DNA of 64,000 nt from Cladorhizidae sp. MBARI D1340-BT2 (GCA_028752905.1 JAQNBH010000015.1:29458035-29522034); one strand, 5' to 3'; numbered from the stretch's first letter, positions 1 through 11,589 are shown. Notes: generated from the letters alone by a model not told the origin. Program-made: numbers and translations.

Positions 1-2352
1 ACAAATCCATCCCAAAAACCTTTGAGAAACCTGATTGGATGCCGCTCCCCAAGCCTCCCACCACTGAATTCAAGGGAGACCTCATTATGCCAGCAGAAGT
101 CCTAATGGTCATCAGACACACCAATTCTACATCAACCCCTTCCCCATTTGATCAAATTCCCTACCGAATCTTCAAGAGATGCCCCTCCCTCACTCGAGCC
201 CTTGTTGACCTTTTCAATTGTTGTTGGACTACTTCAACAGTCCCATCAGTTTGGAAGTTTGCGGGAATCAAACTCTTTGGCAAGAGTTCAGCTACTGAAG
301 ACCCAACAACCCCTTCAAACTTCAGGCCAATTGCCCTGACATCCTGCATTGGGAAGATGTTTACTACCATCCTCAAAAACAGATGGCTTCAATACATGTT
401 GGAAAATGGCTACCTCGATCGGTCAACCCAGAAGGCTTTCTTGAAAGCAACCCCAGGGTGCACTGAGCACCATTCCAAACTAGCCACTATCCTGTTTGAG
501 GCCCAAAAGAAACATAAATCACTTGCTGTTTCCTGGATTGACCTCGCAAATGCATATGGCAGCGTCCACCACTCGCTCATCCAGTTCTCACTCAAACACT
601 ACTATGCCCCCCCCACAACTCTGCTCCATCTTAGAATCCCTTTACTCAGACCTCACAGCCACCATCCTAACTTCAGATTGGTCTACCCCAAGCATTCCTC
701 TGAAGATAGGTGTCTATCAAGGTGACCCTCTGTCGGGGGTAGTGTTTAATACAGTGATTAACACCTTAGTTGACACTTTGCAAGCACAAAAAGATCTTGG
801 GTATACATTATCTGACTCCACCCACCACACCAACCTTCTTCAATATGCAGATGATACATGTATCATTACAAACAGCCCAGCCGCCGGTCAGCAACAGTTG
901 AACACGGTCGACCAGTGGCTTGGATGGTCGGGTATGAAGGCTAATATTGCAAAATGCCACTCTGTAGCAATACAAAGCTCTACAGGTCACACCATCGACC
1001 CCCAGCTTACCTTGTCAGGAAAGACACTCCCTTTCATGGGCAGTAGTACGATCAAGTTCCTTGGGTTACCCATTCAGATTCCTCAAAATCCTTCCATGGC
1101 CCGATCCAACCTTAAAGAGGCTCTAAATCGCATGGTACAAGCAGTGGACAGATGTCCAGTCACAAGACAGCAGAAGATGAAACTGTACAAGCTTGGTGTG
1201 TGTCCTAGGCTCAATTGGCCTCTCACCATCCATGTTTTCCCCATAACTTGGATTGAACGTAACCTAGAGACAACAGCTACGAGATTTCTGAAGAAGTGGA
1301 CAGGTCTTACAAAATCTGCTAGTCCCAACTTGCTCTACCTCCCACAGAGAGATGGAGGCCTTAACCTACCATCATTGTCCTCTCTCTATAAACGACTCCA
1401 AGTCTCAAGACAGTGCCAGATACTCACCTCAGCTGACCTTTGTGTCAGACATATTGCAGAGAAAGGTTTACAGGCTGAGATTGCTGCGAAACGACAGAAA
1501 TTTCGACCAGCCGTCATTGTTAGGGACACGATGCGAAAAGATCCATCACGCTCACGCAAAGCACTACTTGTAGCAGTCAAGAAGCAGGTGACTAATGAGG
1601 AGGAACAAGCTCACTTAAAATATCTCCACAACCTACCTAGACAGGGCCACATGATTCGTGCCACCACCCCTGATTCTGCTACCATCTGGGCTAAAGCGGT
1701 GCAGTCTCTCCCAGAGGAGTCTTTCAAATTTGTTCTCAATGCTGCACATGATACTCTACCCCACAATGCAAATCTGCACCTGTGGAAAAAGAACTCTGAC
1801 AACTGCCCCCTGTGCCATGAGGATCGCCAGAACCTTGTCCACGTCCTAAACTCCTGCAAGATAGCCTTGAAACTAAGACGTTACAATGAGCGGCATGACT
1901 CTGTTCTGGCTATCATTTATGAAACCATCTCGCAACACCTCCCTAACACAGCCTTTAGCACTGTTGACCTGGCCAATGCATACAATTTCCCTTCCCACAT
2001 CACCCCTACTGAACTCAGACCTGACATTGTCTGGTGGGATGATGAACGCAAGTGTGTCTGCCTTGTGGAACTAACAGTGTGTTTCGACACCTTATTCCAC
2101 GAAGCTGCGACTAGGAAGGAGGTCAAATACATACCACTACTCTCTGCATGTCAACAATCAGGCTACACCGCCAAGCTGATTACATTGGAAATTGGTTCAC
2201 GTGGCCTGCCAAATCTACGTGGTTTCACAAAGCTTCAAGTCGAACTAAACATCTCCACAACCAAGACTCGTATTCTCTTAGTGCAAGCTGCTAGAGAAGC
2301 AATAATTGGCTCCTTTAACATCTGGTGCTGCAGAAATAAAAATAATCCATAA
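1..2352 (+). pseudogene. Non-LTR retrotransposon pol (RT + zinc finger + restriction-like endonuclease), 5' end outside window
   Basis: The frame is open at the left edge and reads through the fingers of a reverse transcriptase (NFRPIALTS, WIDLANAYGSVHH) to a run of eight C at 607-614. There the frame changes, and the palm continues with GVYQGDPLSGVVFN and the catalytic YADD at 844-855. Downstream are a CCHC-type finger (CPLC at 1804-1815, then HVLNSC) and a domain with RPD at 2017-2025 and VELTV (Glu at 2068-2070). This is the arrangement of a C-terminal restriction-like endonuclease, as in R2/NeSL-type elements rather than APE-type LINEs. The protein normally nicks target DNA and reverse-transcribes its RNA there. 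The single homopolymer frameshift is the only lesion seen, so the copy is fairly young, or the shift is a sequencing error. Stop at 2350-2352. The RT and finger are certain; the endonuclease call rests on motif order. Confidence 0.85.
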
Positions 2353-2604
2353 TTATCGCTAAAATATTTCCTTAAAGGATAATTAATTATCCCTTCATTA
2401 TTGCTTAATCATTTATTTTTTGTTTTATTGTTGCTTTTCTGCATGTCATGACATAAGGTCACTTAATTTGCGGTTTGGAGCCAAGTGATTGTGCAATGTT
2501 TTTGTAGAACATTATGACAAGCTGAGCTTGGATAACTCCACCCCTCATTGCTTTGTTTGTGCTTGTGCTTTACAATTCAATGAAGTTTATATATATATAT
2601 GAGA
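2353..2604. other. Non-coding spacer with short TA and GA runs
   Basis: AT-rich sequence after the retrotransposon stop, probably its 3' untranslated region. It ends in a TA run (about 2588-2600) and a GA run (2601-2609) that abut the next element. No gene is visible. Confidence 0.5.
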
Positions 2605-4206
2605 GAGAGGACGTTCTCTGAAGGGGACCAAGTTTTGGTACTGATGCCTGGCAAACTGTCAGCATAATGGCAAGGGCCATACTCCTTCACCGGTCTCCTA
2701 TCAAATCGACATGGCAGATAAAAATAGGCAATTTCATGTAAATATGTTAAAGCCTTATTTTCCCCCTACAGCAGCAGTTCTGGCTGTGTCGGTGCCAGAC
2801 ATAGATGACAGTGGTCAAATCATCACATTAGAAGCAAGCAATCCTGGTCCACCTACCAATGGGAGACGAGCTCAACAGATGGCAAAAGCAGGACCTGACT
2901 GACCTGATAGACGAGATGAAAGAAGTGTTCAGCAATGACCCTGGTCTGACAGGTGCAGCTCAACATGATGTCAGAATAGGTGACACACAACCATTCAGGC
3001 TTCAGCCTTACAGAATTCCGAAGGCCTGGAAAGAACGGTTCAATCTGAAATTAATTAAATCAATGTTAGTGCTCGGGGTTGAATCATCCAAGAGTCCCTG
3101 GTCCTCACGTAGATTACTGGAGACTGAATGCCGTGATTGAGTCAGACCCATACCAAATTCCCCAGGCTGATGACTTGGTGGAGATGCTGGGGAGGGCTCA
3201 CTATATCTCTATACTCTCAACCTCACCAAGGGATATGACCAGCAGAGCTGAGAACCAGGATAAGACAGCCTTCAACACAGCACTCGGAAAATTCCTGTTC
3301 AGGACCATGCCATTTGGGTTGAAGGAGGCATCTGCTACATTCCAAAGATTGAAGGTGTTAGATGGAATGAGGGAATACTGTGTTGCCTACTTAGAGACAT
3401 AGCCATCTTCAGTGACAACTGGGATGACCACATTATTCATCTGAACAGAGTACTACAATGGCTGAGAGAACAAGAATTGACTGTCAAGATTCAGAAATGC
3501 CAGCTGGCATGTCTACCTGCTGCTATCTGGGACATGAAGTTGGCAGAGGCAAGATGACACCAGATGAGTGCAAGCTAATACATGTCAGAGACTATGTTCT
3601 TCCTCGCACCAAGAAAGATTTGAGTGGGTTCTTAGGTTTGGTGAGTTACTACTGTAGTGCTTGCTCATAAGACTGCAGGCTTGTCGGATCTGACAAGGAA
3701 GATTGCACCCAGTCTCATCCAATGGGCAGATGAACTGGTGATGATTGCCTTTAATGGAGGAGCTATTCAGATAACCTGTTTTGATGTGTCCAGATCCTAA
3801 CAGGAAATACTACCTGTAGACCGATGCTTCGAAACGGGGGACGATGGAGTTCTCATTCTGCTAAATGACAGCGGAGCAGATCACCCGGTGGCATACTTCA
3901 GCCGTAAACTTCTACTGAAAAAACCCCACTACTCAACCGTGGAGAAGGAGGGGCTGGATGTGGTTGACTCAATCAGACACTTTGAGGTCTACTTGATCGG
4001 ATGAAAGTTTACAATTCAGATGGATCATCATGCCTTAAGCTACATCAACTCTATGAAAACACCAATGGACGACTTGTGAAATGGGCTCTGATTTTGCAGC
4101 CATTTGATTTCGATGTTAACCACAGTCTGGGACTACAAATGTCAATGCTGATGCTCTCTCCAGGCAAAACTGGGAAAGACAGCCAGCGACTGAACAGGAA
4201 GGGGGG
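2605..4206 (+). pseudogene. Ty3/gypsy pol fragment with integrase tail preceding RT and RNase H (Gmr1-type order), decayed
   Basis: The segment opens with an integrase C-terminal remnant (EGDQVLVLMP, one stop, WQGPY, then RQFHVNMLKPYF at about 2725-2760). After a linker comes the start of a reverse transcriptase (PFRLQPYRIP, VDYWRLNAV, FRTMPFGLKEA, CVAYLE), then RNase H (HPVAYFSRKLL, HYSTVEKEGL, MDHHALSYI). Integrase before RT is the Ty1/copia-like order known for Gmr1-type Ty3/gypsy elements; ordinary gypsy elements have it last. Frames change at least five times and stops are frequent, so it is dead. Gag, protease and the integrase core are missing upstream of 2605, where a TA/GA run marks the break. 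A polypurine tract and putative LTR follow directly. Confidence 0.8.
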
Positions 4207-4208
4207 AG
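4192..4208 (+). other. Polypurine tract of the Gmr1-type element
   Basis: A purine-only run (GAACAGGAAGGGGGGAG) lies just after the RNase H remnant and before a sequence starting TATCAGGG, which resembles a mutated TGTCAGGG LTR start. Such tracts prime plus-strand DNA synthesis in LTR elements. Confidence 0.65.
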
Positions 4209-4470
4209 TATCAGGGACCACTGCCTGACAACAGCGTAGCAACTGGCACTGGGCTAAAGAAACAGATGTTAATTAATTTCATAGGTGTTGATGATTTAAG
4301 TAGGTGTGACACTTTTAGCTGTGTGTGATGGGTCTATTTTGTATTTTGCTAGCAGTGGAGTGCCTACTTAAGTAAGCTCTCCACTGCCTCAGATGTGTTC
4401 TGTTCTGCTACTAGTGTTACTGCAACTGCTGTTCAATAATAGACTAGAGTTCTGTGTGTAAGTAATCTTT
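4209..4470 (+). mobile_element. Putative 3' LTR of the Gmr1-type element
   Basis: It begins right after the polypurine tract and contains GTGTGACACTTTTAGCTG and an AATAATAGACTAG stretch near the end, about where a polyadenylation region would sit. The 5' LTR is not in the window, so the right boundary is a guess. Confidence 0.45.
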
Positions 4471-4507
4471 TTTGTTCCTATTTTATATGGCTGAACATAT
4501 GGTGAAT

Positions 4508-4630
4508 ACATATACCCAGGACATAGTTGTGTGGGTCATCACATATACCCAGGACATAGTTGTGTGGGCCATCACATATACCCAGGACATAGTTGTGTGG
4601 GTCATCACATATACCCAGGACATAGTTGTA
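4508..4630. repeat. 33-bp minisatellite, 3.7 copies
   Basis: Units start at 4508, 4541, 4574 and 4607 and differ by one base among the full copies. The period is a multiple of three, and the minus strand is open from 4765 to 4478, reading an 11-residue repeat (NYVLGICDDPH). Probably fortuitous, but noted. Confidence 0.9.
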
Positions 4631-5639
4631 TACATACATACATACTAAATAAATACATGTGGCAAGCTCAAGTTTCCCATCCAACTTCCCTGTGAGGGTT
4701 CCCTTCGCTTGCCAATGATCATATTGTCTGGTCCTCCTTCTCTTCTGAGGAATGGCTAGCATCATATGACATCTATATACAGATGCCGAATATTCAATTG
4801 TTGAGTTTTAGGCATATCTAAATTAAGTAAATATATCTCTACACATGTGCAACAAAATTAGATTTGTTGGATTCCAAGAATTAGGTAACTTTTGAGAAGA
4901 ACCCAACTTCAGATGATCTGTTCGCGGTGTTTGTAAGTCCAAGTTTGGACGAAGGTGTTTTGCAAGTGTTGGACAATGACCTCGGCCTGTCTGTAGAAAA
5001 AATGCGATGAAGAAGAATATCTCTTAGTACTTTGTGGGGCAGCAGTGTCGATCCGAACATAGCCTATCAATGGGGAATAGATAAAGCCAATAATTCATTC
5101 CAAATATTGGGGGCTGTGTGTTTGTGGGGTTTTTTTGACAAAACAATCATTTATCACCAGTCTTAATTTCCATCAACTAAAAATATCAGAATCTTTCTCA
5201 TCTCCACATCCCCAAGCAGGCCAGGATGTGCTGAGACTCTATGTTTGAAAAGATTTTCAGAAAACACAACCAGCATTGAGCTTTCCCTTTGCTAGTTGAC
5301 TGACAAACATTATGCAATATCTTGGTGCTTGAAGGCATTGTTACCATCATCAGAAGTGCTTTCAGTTGCTTGATAAGTACTGAGTCAAATTTCTGTAGCA
5401 TCCTTGTTTGAGAATCCCTTGTTATGAATGCCATATCAGCATTAGCTGACCATTGATGCTATACCAGCCTGGACACAGATGAACATAAGTATTCAACTAA
5501 GTAGTCGGTCAAGGACATTTATTGAACCATGACCGCTTGAAGCTTCTTTTCACCCAGTCTTCTCAAAACACTTGGGAAATTCAGGGGATCAGGTTTTCTA
5601 GGTAAATCCATCTTGACAGCAGTGTATATATTTAGCCAA
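4631..5639. other. No recognisable gene
   Basis: AT-rich sequence with only short open frames on either strand. None resembles a known family and no repeat structure stands out. Confidence 0.5.
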
Positions 5640-6080
5640 GATCTGCTAATTCAAATTATACCATTAACCGTAAATATAGAAATTTTCGTGGTGGTTGAGG
5701 TACTTACAGCTATTCATCAATCTATTCCTTCATATTATTGAAATCCTTATGACCTAGAAGTTGTTGCTATTGAAACTAAGTCTTCTATTACTCTATAATA
5801 GTGTATATAACTCTCCTCTTACCTACATTTACAATAGACCTAACCTTATTATTTTTGGTGGCTTCAATCTCATGTCGATAGTAACTGATTTATTTGCTCG
5901 ATCCAACTTATTCTGCAAATTAGTTTTCTTGACATAACTTAATTTAGCTCATTACTGACTATACACACATCAAATGCAGCGTACTTGATCTTGTCTAATA
6001 ACCTAAACCCGACCTGGTTTAAAATCACTCTTTCAACTCAACTTTTCTTTGGTCACTTATTTGATTAGTTTCTAATTCTC
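5640..6080 (+). pseudogene. Strongly decayed LINE endonuclease (APE-type) remnant
   Basis: Fragments in changing frames recall the apurinic-endonuclease-like domain of LINE ORF2: NFRGG-GTY near 5690, DLEVVAIETKSS near 5752, an FGGFN stretch near 5860 (GDFN in intact domains), then a VLDLVLSNN-like segment near 5990. The order and spacing fit the family, but nearly every frame is interrupted. It would have nicked target DNA for target-primed reverse transcription. No RT domain follows; a copia LTR begins about 60 bp downstream. This identification rests on short motifs only. Confidence 0.45.
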
Positions 6081-6135
6081 TGTACTGTCCCAGAAATCTC
6101 GCCTTCAATATTTCTTCACTTATTCCAAGGTTGAT

Positions 6136-6266
6136 GTTAGTCCAACTTACATGTAGTATATAGTTCAGTTGTTAGTTGTTGAGGTGTCTTGTTTTGCTGT
6201 TTATTGAATTAAAGTGATTTAAGCTATAGTCAATAACCAGTGATAGCTGCTTGAAGTTTTCCAACA
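6136..6266 (+). mobile_element. 5' LTR of Ty1/copia element
   Basis: The segment ends in CCAACA directly before a copia-type primer-binding site and starts near TGTTAG. A second, inverted copy of much of it lies at about 14971-15085, which independently supports it as a dispersed LTR. At about 130 bp it is short for an LTR, so the left boundary may be further upstream. Confidence 0.6.
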
Positions 6267-6283
6267 GGTTATGGACACAGTCC
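6267..6283 (+). other. Primer-binding site, internal initiator tRNA-Met type
   Basis: GGTTATGGACACAGTCC closely matches the complement of the anticodon-stem region of eukaryotic initiator tRNA-Met (GGTTATGGGCCCAG). This is the half-tRNA priming site used by Drosophila copia, not a tRNA 3' end. It abuts the LTR end CCAACA. Confidence 0.75.
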
Positions 6284-6407
6284 ACTGTGCATGAAGATAG
6301 GCTATAACTAGATCAAGTAGCTAGTTTATTCATTAACCAAGCATCTCAAGCTCTCAGAATCATTGAAAAGCGACCACTAACTCGTTTTTGATCGTACCTC
6401 ATTAGCA

Positions 6408-9041
6408 ATGGCAGAATTAAAAGCTGTACCGATTGTTTGGAATGGATCGAACTACCCAACATGGAAAGTTCAATGCCAAATGGCACTCATGAAAAATGGT
6501 CCATGGGTCATTGTGAATGGAACTGAATCTCCTCCTGAGAGGTATGCTAAGTTTGTTGCAAGAAAGGACCATGCACTAGCAATGTCAATTAACTTTCATT
6601 GTTTGGAGACCCTGATAAACCCATTACGGCATGGAAAAAGTTGGCAGACCAGTTTCAGAAAAGACATGGGCCAACAAACTCGAGCTAAGGCACAAACTTT
6701 ATTCATTGCATTTAGAGGAGGGAAGGTCAGTTCAGGAGCACATAAGAGCTATGATGGAAATATTTGAAGCACTTGCAGTGATCGGTGACCCCAACAGAGG
6801 AGGATTGAGATGTCTACATATTAGAAAGTACCTGATTCTTTCAACATGCTTGTAACAGCAAACACAGATGTATCTGAAATGGAAATCGTTACGGAAAGGT
6901 TACTCAACGTAGAGCGAAAAATGCAAATTCAGATCAACCAAAGCTAGCCTCAAGCACAAAGGTCTAAAATGCTATTACTGTGGAAAACTTGGGCTTATCA
7001 AACGAAACTGTCGCAATCTGGCTGCTGATGAAAGAAAAGCCAAATCAGATGACAAAGAGTGGAAAGGCATGAAACAAAAGGCCAATAAAGTTGCACTCCA
7101 ACAAGAAGATGACAGCAGCACAGCGAGCAATTTTGATGCCCTTGTGATTAGTCATCTGTTAGCTAGTGAAAGTGAAACAAGTAACTGGATTGTGGACTCC
7201 GGAGCAACGTGCCATATGTACAATGATGAGAACATTTTTGTTAAGCTTCAAAACCTGAAGGAACCACAACAAGTGATACTTGGAGATGGACATATTTTGG
7301 AGGCAATTAGGCGAGGAACTGTTTCATTGGAAATGAAATTGCCAGCTGGAAAAACAAGAAAGTGCAAGCTGCATGATGTACTTTATGTACCAAATATGCC
7401 TTACAATCTCTTAAGTGTGTCTAAGGCAGCAGAAGCCGGAAAGATGATGCAGTTTAATGAAGACAGATGTCTGATAATTGGTGCAAATCAGGGAGTCATT
7501 GCTGTGGCAACCAGATTAGGGAGTCACTACTATCTCAATTCCGAAGATCGAACGAGAAAACAACAACTCAATTTTACTGGAAAACTAGAGAGAAAAGAAA
7601 GCTTATGGCATCGATGTCTTGGTCAACTTGGAACGAAAAATCTCCAGAAACTGGCTCGGGAAAAACTAGTCGACAGTTTTGTTTTTAATACATCGAAGGA
7701 AATCGATTTTTGGGAGACATGTGTTGGAGGAAAACATCACAGAAGTCAATTTTAAACTTGTGGAGGTACTCATTCAAAAGAATTCTTTGGTCTTGTCCAC
7801 AATACATATGCGGGAAAATGAATACGCAGTCATTAGGTGGAGCTGAGTATTTCCTGACATTTATAGATGACAAAACATGGTCTACCCACTGAAGCACAAG
7901 GATGAGATTATTGATAGTTTTCTGGAATGGAAGTCTCTAATTGAGAAAGCAAGTGGCTGCATGTTAAATACTCTCCACACAGATAATGGTGGCGAATATA
8001 CATCAACAAAGTTCAAGGATATCCTCAAATCTGAAGGAATACGCTATGAACATACAGTACCAAAGACACCAGAGCAAAATGGTGTTGCTGAACAGCTAAA
8101 CAGAACTCTCATTGAGACTGTGTATTCAATGTTGATTGACGCAAAGCTACTTTACAGATTTTGGGCTGAAGCACTGTCTACAGCTGCATATCTAAGGAAC
8201 CGAAGTTTGACAAAAGCTCTCAGAGGAATTACTCCATTTGGCTCGAACTAGTAACAAGCCAAAGGTTGGGCACCTGCGTGTTTTTGGCAGCGATACAGAT
8301 GCCCACATTTCGAAAGATGAAAGTCACAAACTTGATTTGAAAGCAAGGAAATGCATATTCCTGGGCTATGGTGAAAAAACGAAAGGGTATCGACTCTATA
8401 ATCCCAAGAAAGGGAAAGTCATTTACAGTAAAGATGTTCTGTTTAATGAGGAAAAGAGAGAAACTGAACAAGAGTTAACTGAACAGAAGATAAAGTACCT
8501 TATAGATTTGGATTTTTCAGGTAACAGCAATACGATCCCTGATGACTGCAACTCTGGAGCATCCATCTTAGAAGATCTGAAAGAGAGAGATGTCCTCCAG
8601 ATTATTATGGAGTGAGAGTGAACACAGCCAATGAGTAACCAAAGGAGCCAGTATAACTATTGAAGAGGTCCTGGCTAGACCTGAGAAATCAAAATGGTTG
8701 AATGCCATGGAAAAAGAAATAAAATCCCTCAATGACAATGATGTCTTGGAGCTAGTTGAATTGCCAGAGGGACGAAAAGCTGTTGGTAGCAAATGGGTAT
8801 AAAATCAAGACTAGTGCAGATGGCTTAGTTGAATGCTACAAAGCAAGATTGTTAGCTCATGGATTGTCTGAGAAATATGGAACTGATTGTGATGACATTT
8901 TTCCCAGTGGTTAGATTAGAAAAACTCCGTATGTTGACTGCATTGGCAGTGCAATATGGATTGAAGCTGCATCAAGTTGAGATAGCTGAGGAAATAGGGG
9001 CAAGATGCCTGCTTGGTGAACTATTCATCTTTTATCATTGA
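6408..9041 (+). pseudogene. Ty1/copia gag-pol, frameshifted and 3'-truncated
   Basis: The ATG at 6408 opens a copia gag (WNGSNYPTWKVQCQ). A zinc knuckle CYYCGKLG-x5-C lies at 6970-7011, but its conserved His is Leu (6994-6996). The aspartic protease has DSGATCHM (DSG at 7195-7203), followed by a GAG-pre-integrase segment (LWHRCLGQLGTKNL). The integrase core shows FIDD near 7860, HTDNGGEY near 7977 and PEQNGVAEQLNRT, then the copia-typical KARKCIFLGYGEKTKGY tail. The RT begins (KWLNAMEKEIKSL, GLKLHQ) but stops near 9041 before the palm YVDD, and RNase H is absent. At least four frame changes. No 3' LTR is found, so a truncated, immobile copy. Confidence 0.85.
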
Positions 9042-9099
9042 ACCTGTCAGGTCATAATTGTGTACAGTATAGCATAAAACTAAACATTTAAACAGATAA

Positions 9100-9440
9100 T
9101 ATTATGCATACTATCTAGCAACTCCTTTCTCTTCTGCTACCACTTCCCTACCCAATACCGAGAGCATTTATCCACTTTTTAGCACTCCCCCTCAAAACCT
9201 CTACATTCTTCCTGAAGAATATAGCCACCTTGCCCTCCAAATATCCATTAAAGTGAAACTCCTTCAATCTTATCCTCCCCGTGCACTCCAGCTATCTTAG
9301 CTAACAGAGTCCTCATCTCCCATCGAATTTCCTACATAATTAATATCAGTAAGTGCCCCACAACTTCTGCTTCTATACTATCACACAATAGCTGGAACGT
9401 CCTCTTCTCCTTCATTAGTTGTCCAATCTTGTCCTCAGCC
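9100..9440 (-). pseudogene. Antisense LINE 3'-tail remnant (tentative)
   Basis: The minus strand reads broken fragments resembling the end of a LINE ORF2 after the RT, and its last part resembles the segment at 41515-41800 (both end in GTGGTAGCAGAAGAGG or GTGGTAGGAGAAGAGG-like text). No catalytic motif is present. The assignment rests on that similarity. Confidence 0.35.
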
Positions 9441-9576
9441 TGAATCTCAATTTTATTGCTTGCAAACCCTTCCGTAGGAGAACTCCAGCACCCCTATTGA
9501 GACCTTTGGTACTAATGGAATAAGACCATCCATGTTAACCACAACAAATGGGACAGATGTTGTGTACAGAACCAAA

Positions 9577-9729
9577 CATGAGAACTCACTCTCTAATGAA
9601 GCAACAGCCAGACACCATAAGATGAGCTCACCTGGTAGTGGACCAAAGCAAGACACATCACCTCATGGGAGAGCCACGACTTGAAACATGAGAACTTCTC
9701 TAATGAAGCCACAGCCAGACACCATAAGG
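9577..9729. repeat. Imperfect duplication, period about 109 bp
   Basis: ACATGAGAAC followed by the CCAGACACCATAAG block occurs at 9577-9620 and again at 9686-9729 with few differences. The second copy ends directly at the left edge of the hAT-like region. Confidence 0.7.
9636..9682. repeat. About 48-bp direct repeat flanking the hAT remnant (left copy)
   Basis: TAGTGGACCAAAGCAAGACA and the following bases recur at 11539-11588 with three or four differences. The pair brackets the decayed hAT transposase. Confidence 0.75.
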
Positions 9730-9994
9730 GCAGTCGCCCCCCCTTGATATATTTGGCTACAAAATTTAGAGGCCCCCAAAAATTAGGTGGGCTTGGATGT
9801 CAAGAGTCACATAATCAATACATGTATGATGTATAATTAATTAAAACATCACCCTGTTAATTTTATCTGTCAGTGTGCTAGCAGTGCAAAAAATATATTT
9901 GCCATCTGGCTGCCAGCACTTTATGCTGGAAAGCATTCCTTATTGGATGTCGATGACAAGCTAACACTCTTGACGTCCAAGTTTAAATTCCCAC

Positions 9995-11320
9995 CTAATT
10001 TTTGTTCCCTGTCACTTCAGGGAGAAGATTTAGTCTAAGCTGGACAGTAAATAGGCCATGGTTGCGTTATAGCATATCAAATGATAGTGCATACTGTCTG
10101 CCATGCCTGTGCTTTGCAAGTGTAGATACCAAATCCCCGTTTTCTTCCCCCTGTGCTTTAATAAATGGAAGAAAGCTCTTGAATCTTGCCATTTGCAGAA
10201 TTTGTACAGGTGTGCCATTATCCGTAACGTTTTTAAAAGTTGACATGGTTTTTATCTGGTAGAGCCAAGCGTAAAGATTTTTTTTGAAGTTGCATCTACT
10301 GACCAAGGAAAAGAGCTTCTTGACTTCTTGAAGATGATGATAAGCTTAATGAATCTTTGACTGAAATAGAAGCAGGTTCAAAGAGGTATCATGTGCCTAA
10401 AATTTTTGCCTCCCGTTGAACTGCAAGGGTGAGGACTCTTTTAGCCCAATATGTCACATATATGCGGCTTCTAGAAGATAGCCAATTTGTTGTCACACTG
10501 GTTGTTACACAGGCAGTTCTTTGTTTCCTTAGTTTTCATAGTTTTACAAGATAAACAGTGTGATCTTGCAGAAGCCTACAGGGATGTAAACACTGCAAAG
10601 AAATGCATTCAGGATGCCAGAAAAAATGACTGCTGGGAGAAAGTTTGGAGCAGAATTGAAATGCTAGCCTTATCTAACAATTGTGAAACTACGAACTCCT
10701 ACTGTTCAGCGCCATCGAGCCAATGCAGGACATGTTAGCCAGACTCCTTCTGATTACTACAGAATCAATGTATATTACCCATTTATTGACCATGTCATTG
10801 AGCAGTTAGAAACACGATTTTCCAATGAGCATAAGGAAATTATTGCAGCTAAATCTCTGATACCTCCAAACTGAGTAGCAATAAAATTGATAGCATCACT
10901 TCTTATTATGGGAAATTTATGTCCTTGGAAGAGAAGACTGACTTTCCTGTTGAAATAACTAAATTGGAAAAGTTTTATGGATCTGTTTCACCTAAAAGGA
11001 GGCCAGGTACAGCTAGCCGTGCTCTCTATGAGTGTAATCCTCAAGCCATGAACTCTGGTGAGCATCAATCCATGAACTCTGGTGTGTAGGAAGCCATGAA
11101 CAATTAATAAAATTTTATAACTATACCTGTGGGAAGTGTATCTTGTGAGATATCTTTTTCTGCTCTATGTCGTCTAAAGCTTTGGACATGTTCTTCAATG
11201 AAAGAAGAGAGGTTGAGTGAATTAGTGCTCTTGATTCATCGTGACACTGCATCATCAGAGATAGGATATTTATGAAAGAAAGGCTAACTGGAGACAAGTC
11301 AGTGGGGAAAAAATGAGATA
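9995..11320 (+). pseudogene. hAT-family transposase (TTF finger to dimerisation domain), decayed
   Basis: Order of fragments: a TTF-type zinc-finger region at 10002-10262 (PWLRYSISNDSAYCLPCLCF); a middle part at 10547-10875 (LQDKQCDLAEAYRDV, HRANAGHVSQTPSDYYR, YYPFIDHVIEQLETRFSNEH, SLIPPN); and a C-terminal hAT dimerisation region at about 11131-11290 (SFSALCRLKLWT, ERLSELVLLIHRD). These match animal ZMYM1-like/DUF4371 hAT transposases, which cut and paste DNA. Frames change several times, and the catalytic region before 10547 is largely unreadable. Candidate termini are a CAGTCGCCCCCCC stretch near 9731 and the C-rich stretch near 11500, but no clean inverted repeats or 8-bp duplication were confirmed. 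Confidence 0.75.
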
Positions 11321-11538
11321 ACTCTGTCACATTCTGCTTTTTAATCAGTATATACCGTGAACATTAAATTTTGTTGTTGCATTTCTGTATGTTTTAGTCG
11401 AGGTGTTCTAATGCTGTAATGTCATGTACTCCTTTTTAGCCTCACACCTATGGCCAATGGTACGCAACCGCCTCCCCAGTCAAATTTTCTTAGATAATCG
11501 CCCCCCCCCCCCATCCGTTCAAATCATATATGGCCCTG

Positions 11539-11588
11539 GATAGTGGACCAAAGCAAGACACATCACCCCATTGGGAGAGCCATCACTT
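11539..11588. repeat. About 48-bp direct repeat flanking the hAT remnant (right copy)
   Basis: Partner of the copy at 9636-9682. It is followed by TTTGTATAAAAGG (about 11644), a TATA-like box in otherwise featureless sequence, which could belong to an unrecognised LTR. Confidence 0.7.
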
Positions 11589-11589
11589 G

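Noticed and set aside
9726..11530. Clean terminal inverted repeats of the hAT element
   Set aside because: C-rich stretches lie near both expected ends, but they do not align as inverted repeats and no 8-bp duplication could be seen.
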